Source: Burkholderiales bacterium | Lineage (GTDB): Bacteria; Pseudomonadota; Gammaproteobacteria; Burkholderiales; Burkholderiaceae_E | Length of the DNA: 64,000 bases | Direction: 5' to 3' | NCBI GenBank assembly: GCA_947487165.1 | Contig: CANKWX010000009.1 | Span: 1 to 64,000 of the forward strand | Shown here: positions 35,350 to 44,152 of the stretch, one piece after another | Numbering within the stretch: position 1 is the first letter of the stretch | Layout: each line of letters begins with the position of its first letter | Notes under the pieces: model-generated | The model's database searches: none | What the model was told of the DNA's origin: nothing | Seen by the model: the letters and a program-made list of their open reading frames with translations, nothing else | Position numbers and translations under genes: made by a program

Positions 35350-36827
35350 TGCTTCTTATGAACGAGCGACCGTAGTGTCTGTCGCAAGATAGAGTCCGTT
35401 GAGAATATCGCGCCACCGTAAAGCACGGATACAAGCGCAAATGTAGACAGCACTCGGGCCCAATGACTTTGAGCGACTAAGATTCCAGTGCCTGTGATAA
35501 TTAAAAAGCACACGCTTCCAGCTAGTACTGCCCTGCTCATCGCGGTCACCTCAGGCAAACATCGCATTGGCTTGGGACAAAATGAGTAGAGCAAGACGTT
35601 CATCACAGTCAGACTGAAGCATGTCGATGTCAATGCACCGATAGTCCCCCATGTCGGAATCGCAAAACAGTTCAGTCCAACATTCAGCACTGCCGCGAAT
35701 AGAATGACGATTAAATGTATGTCTGATCGTTTTCCAAGCAGCAGCCCCGTTGAGGCCACCTTCAGCACTGGCATTACCGAAAAGAAAATAGCCGCGATAA
35801 CAAATATTTCTGCTGCCGGCTCTTTATCTGCACCAGCCAATGTCAGAAGCAAGTCTCTCCCTGCTATCACCAAAAAACAGATGAAACCGCAAGAAATATA
35901 AAACAAAAAATTCATGAGCTTGCGCTTAAATGCAAGCACCGCCGCCTCGCCCTGTGTTTTATAGAGCCGATTAACAACTGGCGTGATAGCTTGAGAGAAA
36001 GCGTTTGTAATAACTTGGTCAAAGTATGACGCCAGTCCAAATCCGATGCTGTATATTCCCACAGCCGAAAAGTCATTCATCAGATGCTTTATCATTAGCC
36101 TGTCGACCAACCCTAACAAAACTCCTGATATCTCGCTCAATGCCATAGGAATGCCATAACGCATCCCCCTCTTCGTTTCCTTCAAGTCGATTTCCGCAAA
36201 GCTAAATTTAATTTGTCTAGACAGCCAATTTATAAGAAATATAGAAAACGCAAATGAGCAAATTAGGCGCGCAAAGATCACCCCTTCTGCTGCTGGCCAA
36301 AACTGGCTTAAAATCAGCAAGGTCACTACGACCGTTATCCATTTTGTTATAACATCGAAGGATGCATTAAATTTTGATTGCTCCCGTGCCCTTGAAATCC
36401 AAAGAGCATGGGACATGAATACCGTAAACATTACCTGGAAAAGAACAAAAATTATTACCGTCGGATTATCAAACTTTCCGTGCGCCTCGAGAGCAAAAGC
36501 GACTATCATGATTACTATCCAAATTGCAAAGGCTATCATCGCCGGCGCAATTAAAAAACTGGACCAAAACTTCATAAATTCTTTTTCATTTCCCTCATGT
36601 GGATAAAATCGAACCATTGTGTCTCCACACCCAAACTTCAGTAATGCTGCAATTAGTAGCCCACACGTATCAAAGTAGCTAAAAATACCGAACTGCTCCG
36701 TATCTAGAAGCCGAGCCGTAATCGGAAATGATACCAATCCAGCTCCTAGCACTAGGAAATTTCCTATTGCATAGCGGAATACATGGATGGAAAATCGCGT
36801 TGATCCTTTGCTAGACATATTTGGCAT
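35346..36827 (-). CDS. Oligosaccharide flippase (Wzx/MOP family)
   Basis: A 493-residue membrane protein with twelve to fourteen hydrophobic segments. It begins VFRYAIGNFLVLGAGLVSFPITARLL, the common start of MOP-family polysaccharide flippases, and keeps the inter-helix RLMIKHLMNDFSAVGIYSI pattern. Role: flipping the undecaprenyl-linked repeat unit to the periplasm. It lies between a GT2 and the formyltransferase-like gene in a minus-strand operon, with a 4-base overlap downstream. Base use is intermediate to AT-rich. Confidence 0.88.
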   Translation of the reverse strand: MPNMSSKGSTRFSIHVFRYAIGNFLVLGAGLVSFPITARLLDTEQFGIFSYFDTCGLLIAALLKFGCGDTMVRFYPHEGNEKEFMKFWSSFLIAPAMIAFAIWIVIMIVAFALEAHGKFDNPTVIIFVLFQVMFTVFMSHALWISRAREQSKFNASFDVITKWITVVVTLLILSQFWPAAEGVIFARLICSFAFSIFLINWLSRQIKFSFAEIDLKETKRGMRYGIPMALSEISGVLLGLVDRLMIKHLMNDFSAVGIYSIGFGLASYFDQVITNAFSQAITPVVNRLYKTQGEAAVLAFKRKLMNFLFYISCGFICFLVIAGRDLLLTLAGADKEPAAEIFVIAAIFFSVMPVLKVASTGLLLGKRSDIHLIVILFAAVLNVGLNCFAIPTWGTIGALTSTCFSLTVMNVLLYSFCPKPMRCLPEVTAMSRAVLAGSVCFLIITGTGILVAQSHWARVLSTFALVSVLYGGAIFSTDSILRQTLRSLVHKKQ

Positions 36828-36843
36828 CAGTCAGAAGACCCAG

Positions 36844-37758
36844 TTACCGCACGCGGATTTTTATAGGGCCCTGACCTACCTTAGCCAACTGTTTCCAATT
36901 TCGTATGTCTGACGGGTTACTGTGCACTGCACGAATTGCTGAAGTCGCCGATCGACGAAAATCGCCTATACCCATATAGCTTTCGGAACTTTCGCGCCAG
37001 ACAGCTGCATATGCTTGCCTGATAACTTTACCTTTCATATTCTCGGATCCGTGCTTGTGTATCAATTTCATCCGAGCCTGATGCATTTTATCAATACTCT
37101 TGCTCATATTGCTTTCATGTATGCGGTATTTCGCATGCACAGCATCGATATAATGCACATTCGATACTTCGCTGATACGTAGCCACATGTCACGATCCTC
37201 ACATCCGAGGCGATTAAAATCGCTATCGAACGCTCCAACGCGATCGATGACAGACCTTCGAAAAACGGCCGTAGCGCAAGACACGTGTTCGTTCCGCAGA
37301 AATATTTGCTGCCAGGCCTCTTGTTGATTAGTGCTCCACCTTCTATTGGTCGGTGCATTTAAAACGTCGCCGTCGCCATTAATCAGAATTATGTTCGCGT
37401 GCACGAGGCCGACCGCTCTTTCTTTCTCGAATACTGCTACGGATTCGCTTATGTGATTTGGTAGCCATATATCGTCAGAATCTAACAGAGCCAACAACTC
37501 CCCTGTCGCGTGCGCAATTGCAGTATTACGCGCACCTACCAGACCTGAGTTAGCCTGATGTACAGTTCTGACTTGTTGAGGAAATTCTTTCGCCAATTGG
37601 TTCGCAATTTCCCCGCTCTCATCAGTTGAACCATCATCGACAACAATTACTTCGACATTCGGATAGTTTTGTGTCAAAGCACTTTCCACTGCCTGGCGGA
37701 GATACCGCTCACCGTTATAAACCGGAACTATTGCGGAGACCTTTGGTAGTTTATTCAT
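36844..37758 (-). CDS. GT2 glycosyltransferase
   Basis: A 304-residue GT-A enzyme: VSAIVPVYNGERYLRQAVESAL, VIVVDDGSTDESG, SGLVGARNTAI, LLALLDSDDIWLPNH (DSDD metal site) and LGCEDRDMWLRI (late acidic residues). ATG 37758 (MNKLPK) is chosen over the one at 37767 because it sits just inside the preceding gene end, giving a short coupled overlap. A soluble enzyme acting at the membrane. No sugar specificity is readable. Confidence 0.87.
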   Translation of the reverse strand: MNKLPKVSAIVPVYNGERYLRQAVESALTQNYPNVEVIVVDDGSTDESGEIANQLAKEFPQQVRTVHQANSGLVGARNTAIAHATGELLALLDSDDIWLPNHISESVAVFEKERAVGLVHANIILINGDGDVLNAPTNRRWSTNQQEAWQQIFLRNEHVSCATAVFRRSVIDRVGAFDSDFNRLGCEDRDMWLRISEVSNVHYIDAVHAKYRIHESNMSKSIDKMHQARMKLIHKHGSENMKGKVIRQAYAAVWRESSESYMGIGDFRRSATSAIRAVHSNPSDIRNWKQLAKVGQGPIKIRVR

Positions 37759-38776
37759 CCTTATCAACTTTTGGTTGCAATTTACTGCTCTCGGTAATCG
37801 TCATTGCTTGTGCTCCGATGACCTTGCTCACTCTTTTTTTAAACTCAATATCATTTCGTAGCCGTAGAACGGCCTCGGGGGCTCGCCCAAGGAGAAGTGA
37901 TGCCTCTTCGACTGCTAATCCTTGCTCATTCGCCCACATCGCTAGGTCAATCTGCTGCCAAGGGAATCCAAAATAGAACTCGTCCTGTCCTTGAGACATT
38001 GAATAGGTATCGGTTGAGGGCGTCGCTTCCCGAATCGATTGGGGTAAATGCAGAAATTCAGCCGTAGCAAAGACTTGTGTTTTATAGAGATGTGCAATCG
38101 GTTTGATGTCTGCAGAACCGTCGCCATTGCGTACAAAAAACCCCAATTCATATTCGAGCTTATTGGGCGTGCCTAAAACTGCATAATTCAGTCGATCCGC
38201 ATGAAAGTACTCAACTGTCTTTCGCGATCGCTGTTTATAACTGGTCGCAGCGACAATCTGCAGCAGTTCACGGTGGGACAGACGGTCTTCGAATCGCTCA
38301 CCCGAAGGTGATTCGGCAATCAGCCGAAACGAAGCAATCTGCCCTTTGCCGCTTCCCGCAATCGCAATCTTCGAGCGCCAGCCATCACCATAGGCAGGGA
38401 TGACCCGCTTGATCGCCGCATCGCGTTGGGCATAACATCCAAAGGCGGTTAGTACCGGCGTGATATCGACTTCAAGATGCTCGATTCCAAGCATCTCGAC
38501 CAGTTCACGTCCTCTCGTCGTGCTGCCTGGTGAACTCTCGCGCTCAGGCAATAAAAGCCCGAAGACCTTTGAAGGACCAAGGGCCTTTACTGCCAGGGCT
38601 GCACAGACCGCACTGTCGATGCCACCTGAAATGGCTACGACGACGCCTCGCTTGCGCAGTTCACGCGATAGCGCGTCCTGCATCCAGCGACCAATTCTTG
38701 CAACTTCAGCCTCGGCATCAATCGCCAGAACCGATGCGCCCACCACTCCGCCTTCGTTTGACACGGGTGGAGTCAT
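37751..38776 (-). CDS. NAD synthetase-like ATP-pyrophosphatase of EPS module
   Basis: A 341-residue NadE-type protein. The PP-loop SGGIDSA lies at 50-56; further down are VLGTPNKLEYELGFFVRNGDGSADIKPI and LYKTQVFATAEFL, which are the deamido-NAD binding and second ATP segments of NadE. Known: NadE adenylates a carboxylate and amidates it with ammonia. The usual TGNKSE reads TPNKLE here, and it is not next to any NAD gene. It shares an operon with an acyl carrier protein, an acyl ligase and an AsnB-like protein. That suggests an amide- or amine-forming step on a carrier- or sugar-bound carboxylate rather than housekeeping NAD synthesis; this is inference. Its stop overlaps the next gene. Confidence 0.8.
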   Translation of the reverse strand: MTPPVSNEGGVVGASVLAIDAEAEVARIGRWMQDALSRELRKRGVVVAISGGIDSAVCAALAVKALGPSKVFGLLLPERESSPGSTTRGRELVEMLGIEHLEVDITPVLTAFGCYAQRDAAIKRVIPAYGDGWRSKIAIAGSGKGQIASFRLIAESPSGERFEDRLSHRELLQIVAATSYKQRSRKTVEYFHADRLNYAVLGTPNKLEYELGFFVRNGDGSADIKPIAHLYKTQVFATAEFLHLPQSIREATPSTDTYSMSQGQDEFYFGFPWQQIDLAMWANEQGLAVEEASLLLGRAPEAVLRLRNDIEFKKRVSKVIGAQAMTITESSKLQPKVDKDE

Positions 38777-39042
38777 CAGCCGAGCTTGTGCGCTACAAAT
38801 TCAGCGACGCCATTCAGACTGTCGAGATTCTCGGGGGTCATGTCCTCATCGGTGATTTCAATGCCGTAGTTCTCTTCCAGAAAGCCGACAAGTTCGAGAA
38901 AGCCGGTCGAATCCATGATGTGCATCTCGAGGAATGAGTCACTGTCTTCAATCGGCGCCGGTTGGCTTCCCATGATGAAATTCTCGGCAAGAAACTTTCT
39001 GAGGTCCGATTTCACCGCCAGCTTGCGTTGGTCGTCATTCAT
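38776..39042 (-). CDS. Acyl carrier protein
   Basis: An 88-residue acidic protein with the carrier-protein fold. The phosphopantetheine site is HIMDSTGFLELV with Ser45 in the DS pair, followed by EENYGIEITDEDMTPENLDSL as helix III region. It is not the fatty-acid ACP (DSLDTVEL style) but the kind found in polysaccharide and amino-acid-tailoring loci. It sits between the NadE-like gene (1-base overlap) and the acyl ligase gene (8-base overlap), so it is the probable carrier for that ligase. Confidence 0.9.
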   Translation of the reverse strand: MNDDQRKLAVKSDLRKFLAENFIMGSQPAPIEDSDSFLEMHIMDSTGFLELVGFLEENYGIEITDEDMTPENLDSLNGVAEFVAHKLG

Positions 39043-40687
39043 TGGGGATGTCCGCTTGGTTCAATTTGATGGAATCCTCGTGCAGGCCGCCTTGATAATC
39101 TCGGGCCAGCATGCGTTTGCTGATCTTTCCGGTGTCGGTTGTTGGCAAGACCGAAACAAAACTCACATGCTTGGGAACAAGATGCCCCTCAAGCAAGGCT
39201 CGACAGTGCACGATCACCTCGCGTTCGGTCAGTTCGACACCTTCCCGCAATACAACAAAAGCCTTGACTGCCTCTCCAAGCACCTCATCAGGAACCCCGA
39301 CGACCGCGACATCAGCGATGCCTTCGAGATGATGAATCGCATTCTCGACTTCGCGCGGACTGACCTTTTCGCCCCGGCTCTTGATAATGTCATCGGTGCG
39401 GGCGACGAAATACAGCCAACCCTCACGATCAGTACGAAAGATATCGCCGGTGTGGAGAATCATGTCGCCACTGATCCGATCCTTTCTTAGACGCTGGCCA
39501 CTGGCCTCGGGTTTATTCCAGTAACCGCGCATCACGTTTTGCCCTCGCACCACCAGCTCACCGGTACTACCAAAAGGCAAACGTGAGCCAGTCTCATCAG
39601 TCAGCCAGACCTCGACATTAGGCATACCTCGCCCCACGCTGGTTGGCCGACGATCGAGCATCTCGGGCGGCAGGTAGGTCACACGCTTGCATTCAGTCAA
39701 GCCGTACATCAGAAAAAGCTTTGCTGTCGAGAACAGTTGGCGCAGGCGTGCAATCTGCGGCTCTGACAGTGCTGCGGCTGTGTTGGTAACCGTCCTGAGT
39801 GCAGGAAGCTTAAGCGCTTCAGGATTACGCAGTGCCAGCAGCATCGCGAACATGGTCGGCACGCCCGGAAAGACCGTTACAGCTTCGCGCTGCATCGCTT
39901 CCACGGCTTTAACCGGAAAGGCGAACCCTCGCTCAAGGACGACACAGGCACCTTTTCGGGCGGCCATCAGGACTTGATACAAACCATAGTCGAATGCCAG
40001 AGGTAAGGCACAGAAGATCACATCGTCTTTGTTGATCCCGAGATAGTCACTGATCGAGCGGCCTGCACTCAGCATGTTCAAATGGCTGAGCATCACGCCC
40101 TTCGGATCGGCAGTCGAACCCGATGTGTAGATAATGCTTGCAAGGTCCTGATCGATGCATTCACCCGGCGCAAATTGTGGCCGGCAGGGAAAGTCTGTCG
40201 AAGGATTGGTTTCGCACTCGGGCCACCGAACGACACGGACGCCGTCGGCCCCCGAGATTGCCTGATCCGCTTTTTGCCTTGCCACAACACAAAGCCGCAG
40301 CTCTGGTGTATCGCGAATTGCGTCCAGCGAGAACTTCCAGAGTGAGCCCTGCGCGAGCAAGACACATGCGCCAGAGTCTCGAAGCATATAGGCGAGTTTT
40401 TCGGACTTGGTCATCGGGTTGATCGGCATGAAGACACCGCCAACGCTCAGCGTCGCAAAGATCCCGACCACTGCTTCAATCGAATTCTCAAGAAAAATCG
40501 CGACTCTCTCGCCGCGCTGAACGCCATTCTCTCGAAGCACCGTGGCAAGCGCTTCGACATGGCGCCCGAGCGTCGACCAGTTGATTCGCTCACCGTCACA
40601 GATCAGCGCGATCCGATCACCATGCTCGCACGCGCTGCGTTCAAGCCAATGATGCAGCAGGCGGACCGTGCCAAACGCGCTGCTCAT
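39035..40687 (-). CDS. AMP-forming acyl ligase, XrtA-associated
   Basis: A 550-residue ANL-superfamily enzyme. Motifs: ASIIYTSGSTADPKGVML (P-loop), MYGLTECKRVTYL (A5 region), LHTGDIFRTDREGWLYF, DDIIKSRGEKVSP (hinge) and TDTGKISKRML with the catalytic Lys. ATG 40687 is the likely start; it follows the AsnB stop by two bases and gives the normal N-terminus VRLLHHWLERSA. It fits the exosortase-A-associated acyl-CoA ligase group (TIGR03098). It should activate a carboxylic acid as the adenylate and load it on the neighbouring carrier protein or CoA. Confidence 0.9.
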   Translation of the reverse strand: MSSAFGTVRLLHHWLERSACEHGDRIALICDGERINWSTLGRHVEALATVLRENGVQRGERVAIFLENSIEAVVGIFATLSVGGVFMPINPMTKSEKLAYMLRDSGACVLLAQGSLWKFSLDAIRDTPELRLCVVARQKADQAISGADGVRVVRWPECETNPSTDFPCRPQFAPGECIDQDLASIIYTSGSTADPKGVMLSHLNMLSAGRSISDYLGINKDDVIFCALPLAFDYGLYQVLMAARKGACVVLERGFAFPVKAVEAMQREAVTVFPGVPTMFAMLLALRNPEALKLPALRTVTNTAAALSEPQIARLRQLFSTAKLFLMYGLTECKRVTYLPPEMLDRRPTSVGRGMPNVEVWLTDETGSRLPFGSTGELVVRGQNVMRGYWNKPEASGQRLRKDRISGDMILHTGDIFRTDREGWLYFVARTDDIIKSRGEKVSPREVENAIHHLEGIADVAVVGVPDEVLGEAVKAFVVLREGVELTEREVIVHCRALLEGHLVPKHVSFVSVLPTTDTGKISKRMLARDYQGGLHEDSIKLNQADIPNE

Positions 40688-40689
40688 GA

Positions 40690-42630
40690 TCAGACCGCCA
40701 TCGCCGGTCTGCTGACGAATTGATGCTCGAGCAGCAAGGTCGACAAGATGCCCACAAACGCCATATTGTCGCCAAAGCCCAGTGACCGGCCATTGCGACA
40801 CTTTTGCACCAGGCGACCGACTGCATCCGGATCAAACAGACCTGTCGCCCGCAGGTGCGATTCATCGAGCAGCGCCTCGACATAATCAGGGGCTCGTCGA
40901 TCGACGAAAAAGCACTGACTATCGGGGGTGCGATAGGGCTGCTTGGCTCGTTTGACGATGCTCTGAGGCACGAGACCGTTCGCGGCTTGCTTAAGCACGC
41001 GCTTTTCAAGCAGGCCACGCATCTTGGCTGCGGCCTGTAACTTGCCACCCCATTCGACCACTCGATGATCAAGGAAGGGATAACGCCCTTCGACCCCATT
41101 GGCAAGGCTCATGCGGTCTCCCTGTGCAGCCAGCAGGTAGCCGTCCAGAAGGGTATGCGCTTCAACGTATTGGTCTCGCGCAAGTGCGGACCACTTGGGC
41201 ATCGCTTTGGGCAGAGTCGATTCAAAGCAGGCAACCGGATCATAGGAACCAATCTGATCGCGAAGATCATCACTGAAAAACTGCATTGCACGCGACGTTG
41301 TCGACCAACGAATCGCATGCCCAAAGGTCGGCGATGAAAGAGCTTGCGGTTCGGCATGAAAAAATTTTGCCGACAGCGCCCGCCCGGCACCCGGCGAGTG
41401 CCTGAGCCAGGGGTAGAGGCGGGTGAGCAGGCTCGCCCGCCAAGTGGAACCGGGATGATTCGCCATCGAGCGCCGTACCCGCGCCTCTTTGAACAGATCG
41501 TAGCCGCCGAAGATTTCGTCTGCGCCTTCACCGGTCAGCACCACTTTGAAACCGGCGTCACGCACATGCCTGGAGAGCATCATCATTGCAACAGGGGCTG
41601 TGCGAACAACAGGCGTTTCAGCGTGAAAGATAGCCTTCGGAAACTGCGTTGCAATATCGGCAGCATTCACACGCATCGAAGAATGCTCAGTACCCAATTG
41701 CCCAATCACCTGCTGCTGATACAGGCTCTCATCGAACTCAGCATCCTCAAATGTCATTGAGAAAGTCCGGATCGGGATGCTGCGATAGCGCGCTGCAAGC
41801 GCTGCGATTAACGCCGAATCGAGCCCGCCGCTGACATAGGCACCAACCGGAACGTCCGAGCGCAATTGCAGTCGAACTGCGTCGTCAAGCAACTCAAGCA
41901 GGGCTTCGGGTCGAGTCGAGGCCGCAGTGATGTTGTCTGCAACCGGGTCAACCTCAAACTGCCAATCCCAATAGCGAGTCACCTGCACCCTGCGCGAATC
42001 GCAACTCAGCACATGCCCCGCCGGCAATTGGTGCACTGACGCGAACATTGTATCGGGCGCAATCGGCGCCCAGAATGTGAAGACCTGAGCGAGTGCCCTC
42101 GGGTTGATCCGGCGTGACATGTCGGGCAAGGTCAACAGTGCCTTGATCTCCGAGGCAAAAGCGAGTCTCCCGGCAGCTTGTGTGTAAAAAAGCGGACGGA
42201 TGCCAACCCGATCACGGGCCAGCAACAGCCTTTCACGAGGGGCATCCCAGATGGCGAAAGCGAATTGACCATTGAGGTGCTGAACCATCGCATCGCCATA
42301 GTCCTCGTAAAGATGAACCAGGACTTCGGTATCAGACTGTGTTTTAAAGCGGTGTCCTCTGGCGATCAGGCACTCTCTCAGCTCGATATAGTTAAAAATC
42401 TCGCCGTTCAGAACCACCTGAATGCTTCCGTCTTCGTTGCCGATCGGCTGAGCACCGCCTGACTGATCAATGATGCTGAGCCTGGCATGACCGAGCCCCG
42501 CCGCCCCGCCAGTCCAGATTCCTGTGCCGTCGGGACCACGATGGCTGATCGCCGCGATCATGGCCTGAATGTCTTCAGCACTTATCGGATGGCGACCACC
42601 ATGGTCGACAATTCCAGCGATTCCACACAT
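40690..42630 (-). CDS. XrtA-associated amidotransferase (AsnB-like)
   Basis: A 646-residue class II glutamine amidotransferase fused to an asparagine-synthetase ATPase domain. Catalytic Cys2 (MCGIAGIVDHGG), RLSIIDQSGGAQP, LNGEIFNY and SDTEVLVHLYEDYG mark the glutaminase; the synthetase part has VGAYVSGGLDSALIAALAA (PP-loop) and GEGADEIFGGYDLF. It matches the exosortase 1 amidotransferase 1 family (TIGR03108). The usual job is to add an amide to a carboxylate, here probably a uronic acid in the polymer such as the GalNAcA made by the 47-49 kb genes. Its upstream side is divergent from the ketoacyl synthase gene. Confidence 0.92.
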   Translation of the reverse strand: MCGIAGIVDHGGRHPISAEDIQAMIAAISHRGPDGTGIWTGGAAGLGHARLSIIDQSGGAQPIGNEDGSIQVVLNGEIFNYIELRECLIARGHRFKTQSDTEVLVHLYEDYGDAMVQHLNGQFAFAIWDAPRERLLLARDRVGIRPLFYTQAAGRLAFASEIKALLTLPDMSRRINPRALAQVFTFWAPIAPDTMFASVHQLPAGHVLSCDSRRVQVTRYWDWQFEVDPVADNITAASTRPEALLELLDDAVRLQLRSDVPVGAYVSGGLDSALIAALAARYRSIPIRTFSMTFEDAEFDESLYQQQVIGQLGTEHSSMRVNAADIATQFPKAIFHAETPVVRTAPVAMMMLSRHVRDAGFKVVLTGEGADEIFGGYDLFKEARVRRSMANHPGSTWRASLLTRLYPWLRHSPGAGRALSAKFFHAEPQALSSPTFGHAIRWSTTSRAMQFFSDDLRDQIGSYDPVACFESTLPKAMPKWSALARDQYVEAHTLLDGYLLAAQGDRMSLANGVEGRYPFLDHRVVEWGGKLQAAAKMRGLLEKRVLKQAANGLVPQSIVKRAKQPYRTPDSQCFFVDRRAPDYVEALLDESHLRATGLFDPDAVGRLVQKCRNGRSLGFGDNMAFVGILSTLLLEHQFVSRPAMAV

Positions 42631-42767
42631 TCGACAGTGGTCCCAGTGTCAGGCGATTGATTGACTCGCTGAGTCTAACAAGCAGCGCCATGCAGGTCTG
42701 TGCACGATTTGGGGATCTCCGACAGCCGGACGTGACCGTTTCGACATACGGTCGTCAGGGCGCCACC

Positions 42768-42773
42768 TATAAT
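42768..42773 (+). promoter_or_regulatory. Candidate -10 of KASIII/ACP/acetyltransferase operon
   Basis: A perfect TATAAT in the 184-bp divergent region, 42 bases before the TTG start at 42815, a fitting leader length. No clear -35 at 16-18 bases upstream; TCGACA at 42741-42746 has a spacer of 21. Low-moderate support. Confidence 0.4.
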
Positions 42774-42814
42774 CAGTTTGATCACTCCAAGCAACGAAAT
42801 TCCGACAAAGTATC

Positions 42815-43861
42815 TTGAGCCAATCACTCATCAATGGATTTCGCGTGGCCGGCATCAGCACCTGCCTGCCACCCAAAACCGTCGCCAATAACACCGAGGC
42901 ACCGAGATTCGGTGGTGATGAAGTCCGGAAGGTTGTGTCGATGGCGGGCGTCAAGCAGCGTCGAGTCGCTGAGCCGGATGTGACCTCTGCCGATCTTTGC
43001 TTTGAAGCAGCGACTCATCTGCTCAAAAGCCTCGACTGGGCACCCGAAACCATCACCGCGCTCATCTTCGTGACGCAAACGCCCGACTATTTGATGCCAT
43101 CCACCAGCTGCGTGGTGCACAAATGGCTCGGACTTTCTGACGCTTGCGCTGCCTTCGACATGGGCTTGGGTTGCTCGGGCTACCCCTATGGCCTCTATCT
43201 GGCCGCATCAATGCTCAAGGCGGGCGGGCAAGGTCGAATCCTGCTTTTGCACGGTGAAACACCAAGCCACTATGCCAGCACTGATGACCCGGCCGCCACG
43301 CTGCTTTTCAGCGATGCCGGATCGGCCACAGCCCTCGAGGTCGGTGACGATCACGGCGCTTTTTGCATGCACACCGACGGCTCGGGTCATGGTGACCTGA
43401 TCATCCGTGGTGGTGGGTTCCGGGAGCGATTTCCTGAGAAGGCCCGCGACCTGTCGGTACGGATGGATAGTGCAGCGATCTTTGCGTTCACGATCATTCG
43501 CATGCCAGAACTGGTGAAAGAAACCCTTGGGCTCGCTCAGTGTGGCATCGAGGATGTCGATGCTTTTGTTCTGAGCCAGTCGAACCGCTTTACGATGCGG
43601 CATCTCGCAAAAAAATGCGGACTGCCCGCCGATCGGGTGCCGATGACAATCGAGGAAGTCGGCAATTGCGGCGGCCCGTCGATTCCGGTCACGATCACTC
43701 ATCGGCTGGCCGATCAACCAAACGATGATGGCTTTTCGCCACGACGGCTAATGCTCCTGGGCTACGGGGTCGGTCTCTCGTGGGCGTCGGCACTGATCAA
43801 TCTGGATTCTCAATGTCACCTGATGCATCACGACTATCGTTCACAGGCGAAGCCACAATGA
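42815..43861 (+). CDS. Ketoacyl-ACP synthase III-like protein, catalytic His replaced by Ser
   Basis: A 348-residue thiolase-fold protein: INGFRVAGISTCLPPKTV, AGVKQRRVAEPDVTSADL, VTQTPDYLMPST, nucleophile Cys120 in DMGLGCSGYPYGL, and Asn284 in EEVGNCGGPSIPV. The usual His of the HQAN motif is Ser254 (VLSQSNRF). Without it, decarboxylative condensation should fail, so the enzyme may instead carry out acyl transfer from carrier protein to another acceptor, as some KASIII relatives do. The TTG at 42815 is the best start: ATG 42834 is out of frame, and GTG 42845 would drop the first strand. It overlaps the carrier-protein gene in an ATGA. Confidence 0.85.
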   Translation: MSQSLINGFRVAGISTCLPPKTVANNTEAPRFGGDEVRKVVSMAGVKQRRVAEPDVTSADLCFEAATHLLKSLDWAPETITALIFVTQTPDYLMPSTSCVVHKWLGLSDACAAFDMGLGCSGYPYGLYLAASMLKAGGQGRILLLHGETPSHYASTDDPAATLLFSDAGSATALEVGDDHGAFCMHTDGSGHGDLIIRGGGFRERFPEKARDLSVRMDSAAIFAFTIIRMPELVKETLGLAQCGIEDVDAFVLSQSNRFTMRHLAKKCGLPADRVPMTIEEVGNCGGPSIPVTITHRLADQPNDDGFSPRRLMLLGYGVGLSWASALINLDSQCHLMHHDYRSQAKPQ

Positions 43862-44133
43862 GCATCGGGGCTGAAAATATGACGATCAAACCTATCTCGA
43901 CTCATCAGGCTATCGCGTTGCTGGCAGAAGCGTTCATGGTGCCAACCGAAAGTCTCTCACTCAATACACGCCGCGAGGACCTTCCGGGTTGGGATTCAAT
44001 GGGGGCACTGGTGCTTATCGCCGAGCTTGACGAACGCTTTGGTGTGCTTCTGTCCGCTGAAGAATCCAGAAAATTGCACTCTATTGGCGATGCGGTGCAC
44101 TTCATGGAACGAAACGGCATTGTTTCGCGCTGA
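43858..44133 (+). CDS. Second acyl carrier protein
   Basis: A 91-residue carrier protein. The phosphopantetheine site is DLPGWDSMGALVLI with Ser47; ELDERFGVLLSAEESRKLHSIGDAVHFM forms the later helices. ATG 43858 overlaps the KASIII stop (ATGA), which shows co-translation and suggests that the two work together. It is distinct in sequence from the carrier protein at 38.8 kb, so the locus has two separate acyl carriers on divergent arms. Confidence 0.88.
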   Translation: MSIGAENMTIKPISTHQAIALLAEAFMVPTESLSLNTRREDLPGWDSMGALVLIAELDERFGVLLSAEESRKLHSIGDAVHFMERNGIVSR

Positions 44134-44152
44134 GTCTCCAGCATTGACGGGT

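Noticed and set aside
40688-40801. Upstream extension of the acyl ligase
   Set aside because: It overlaps the amidotransferase gene in another frame and adds unrelated residues; ATG 40687 gives the normal family start.
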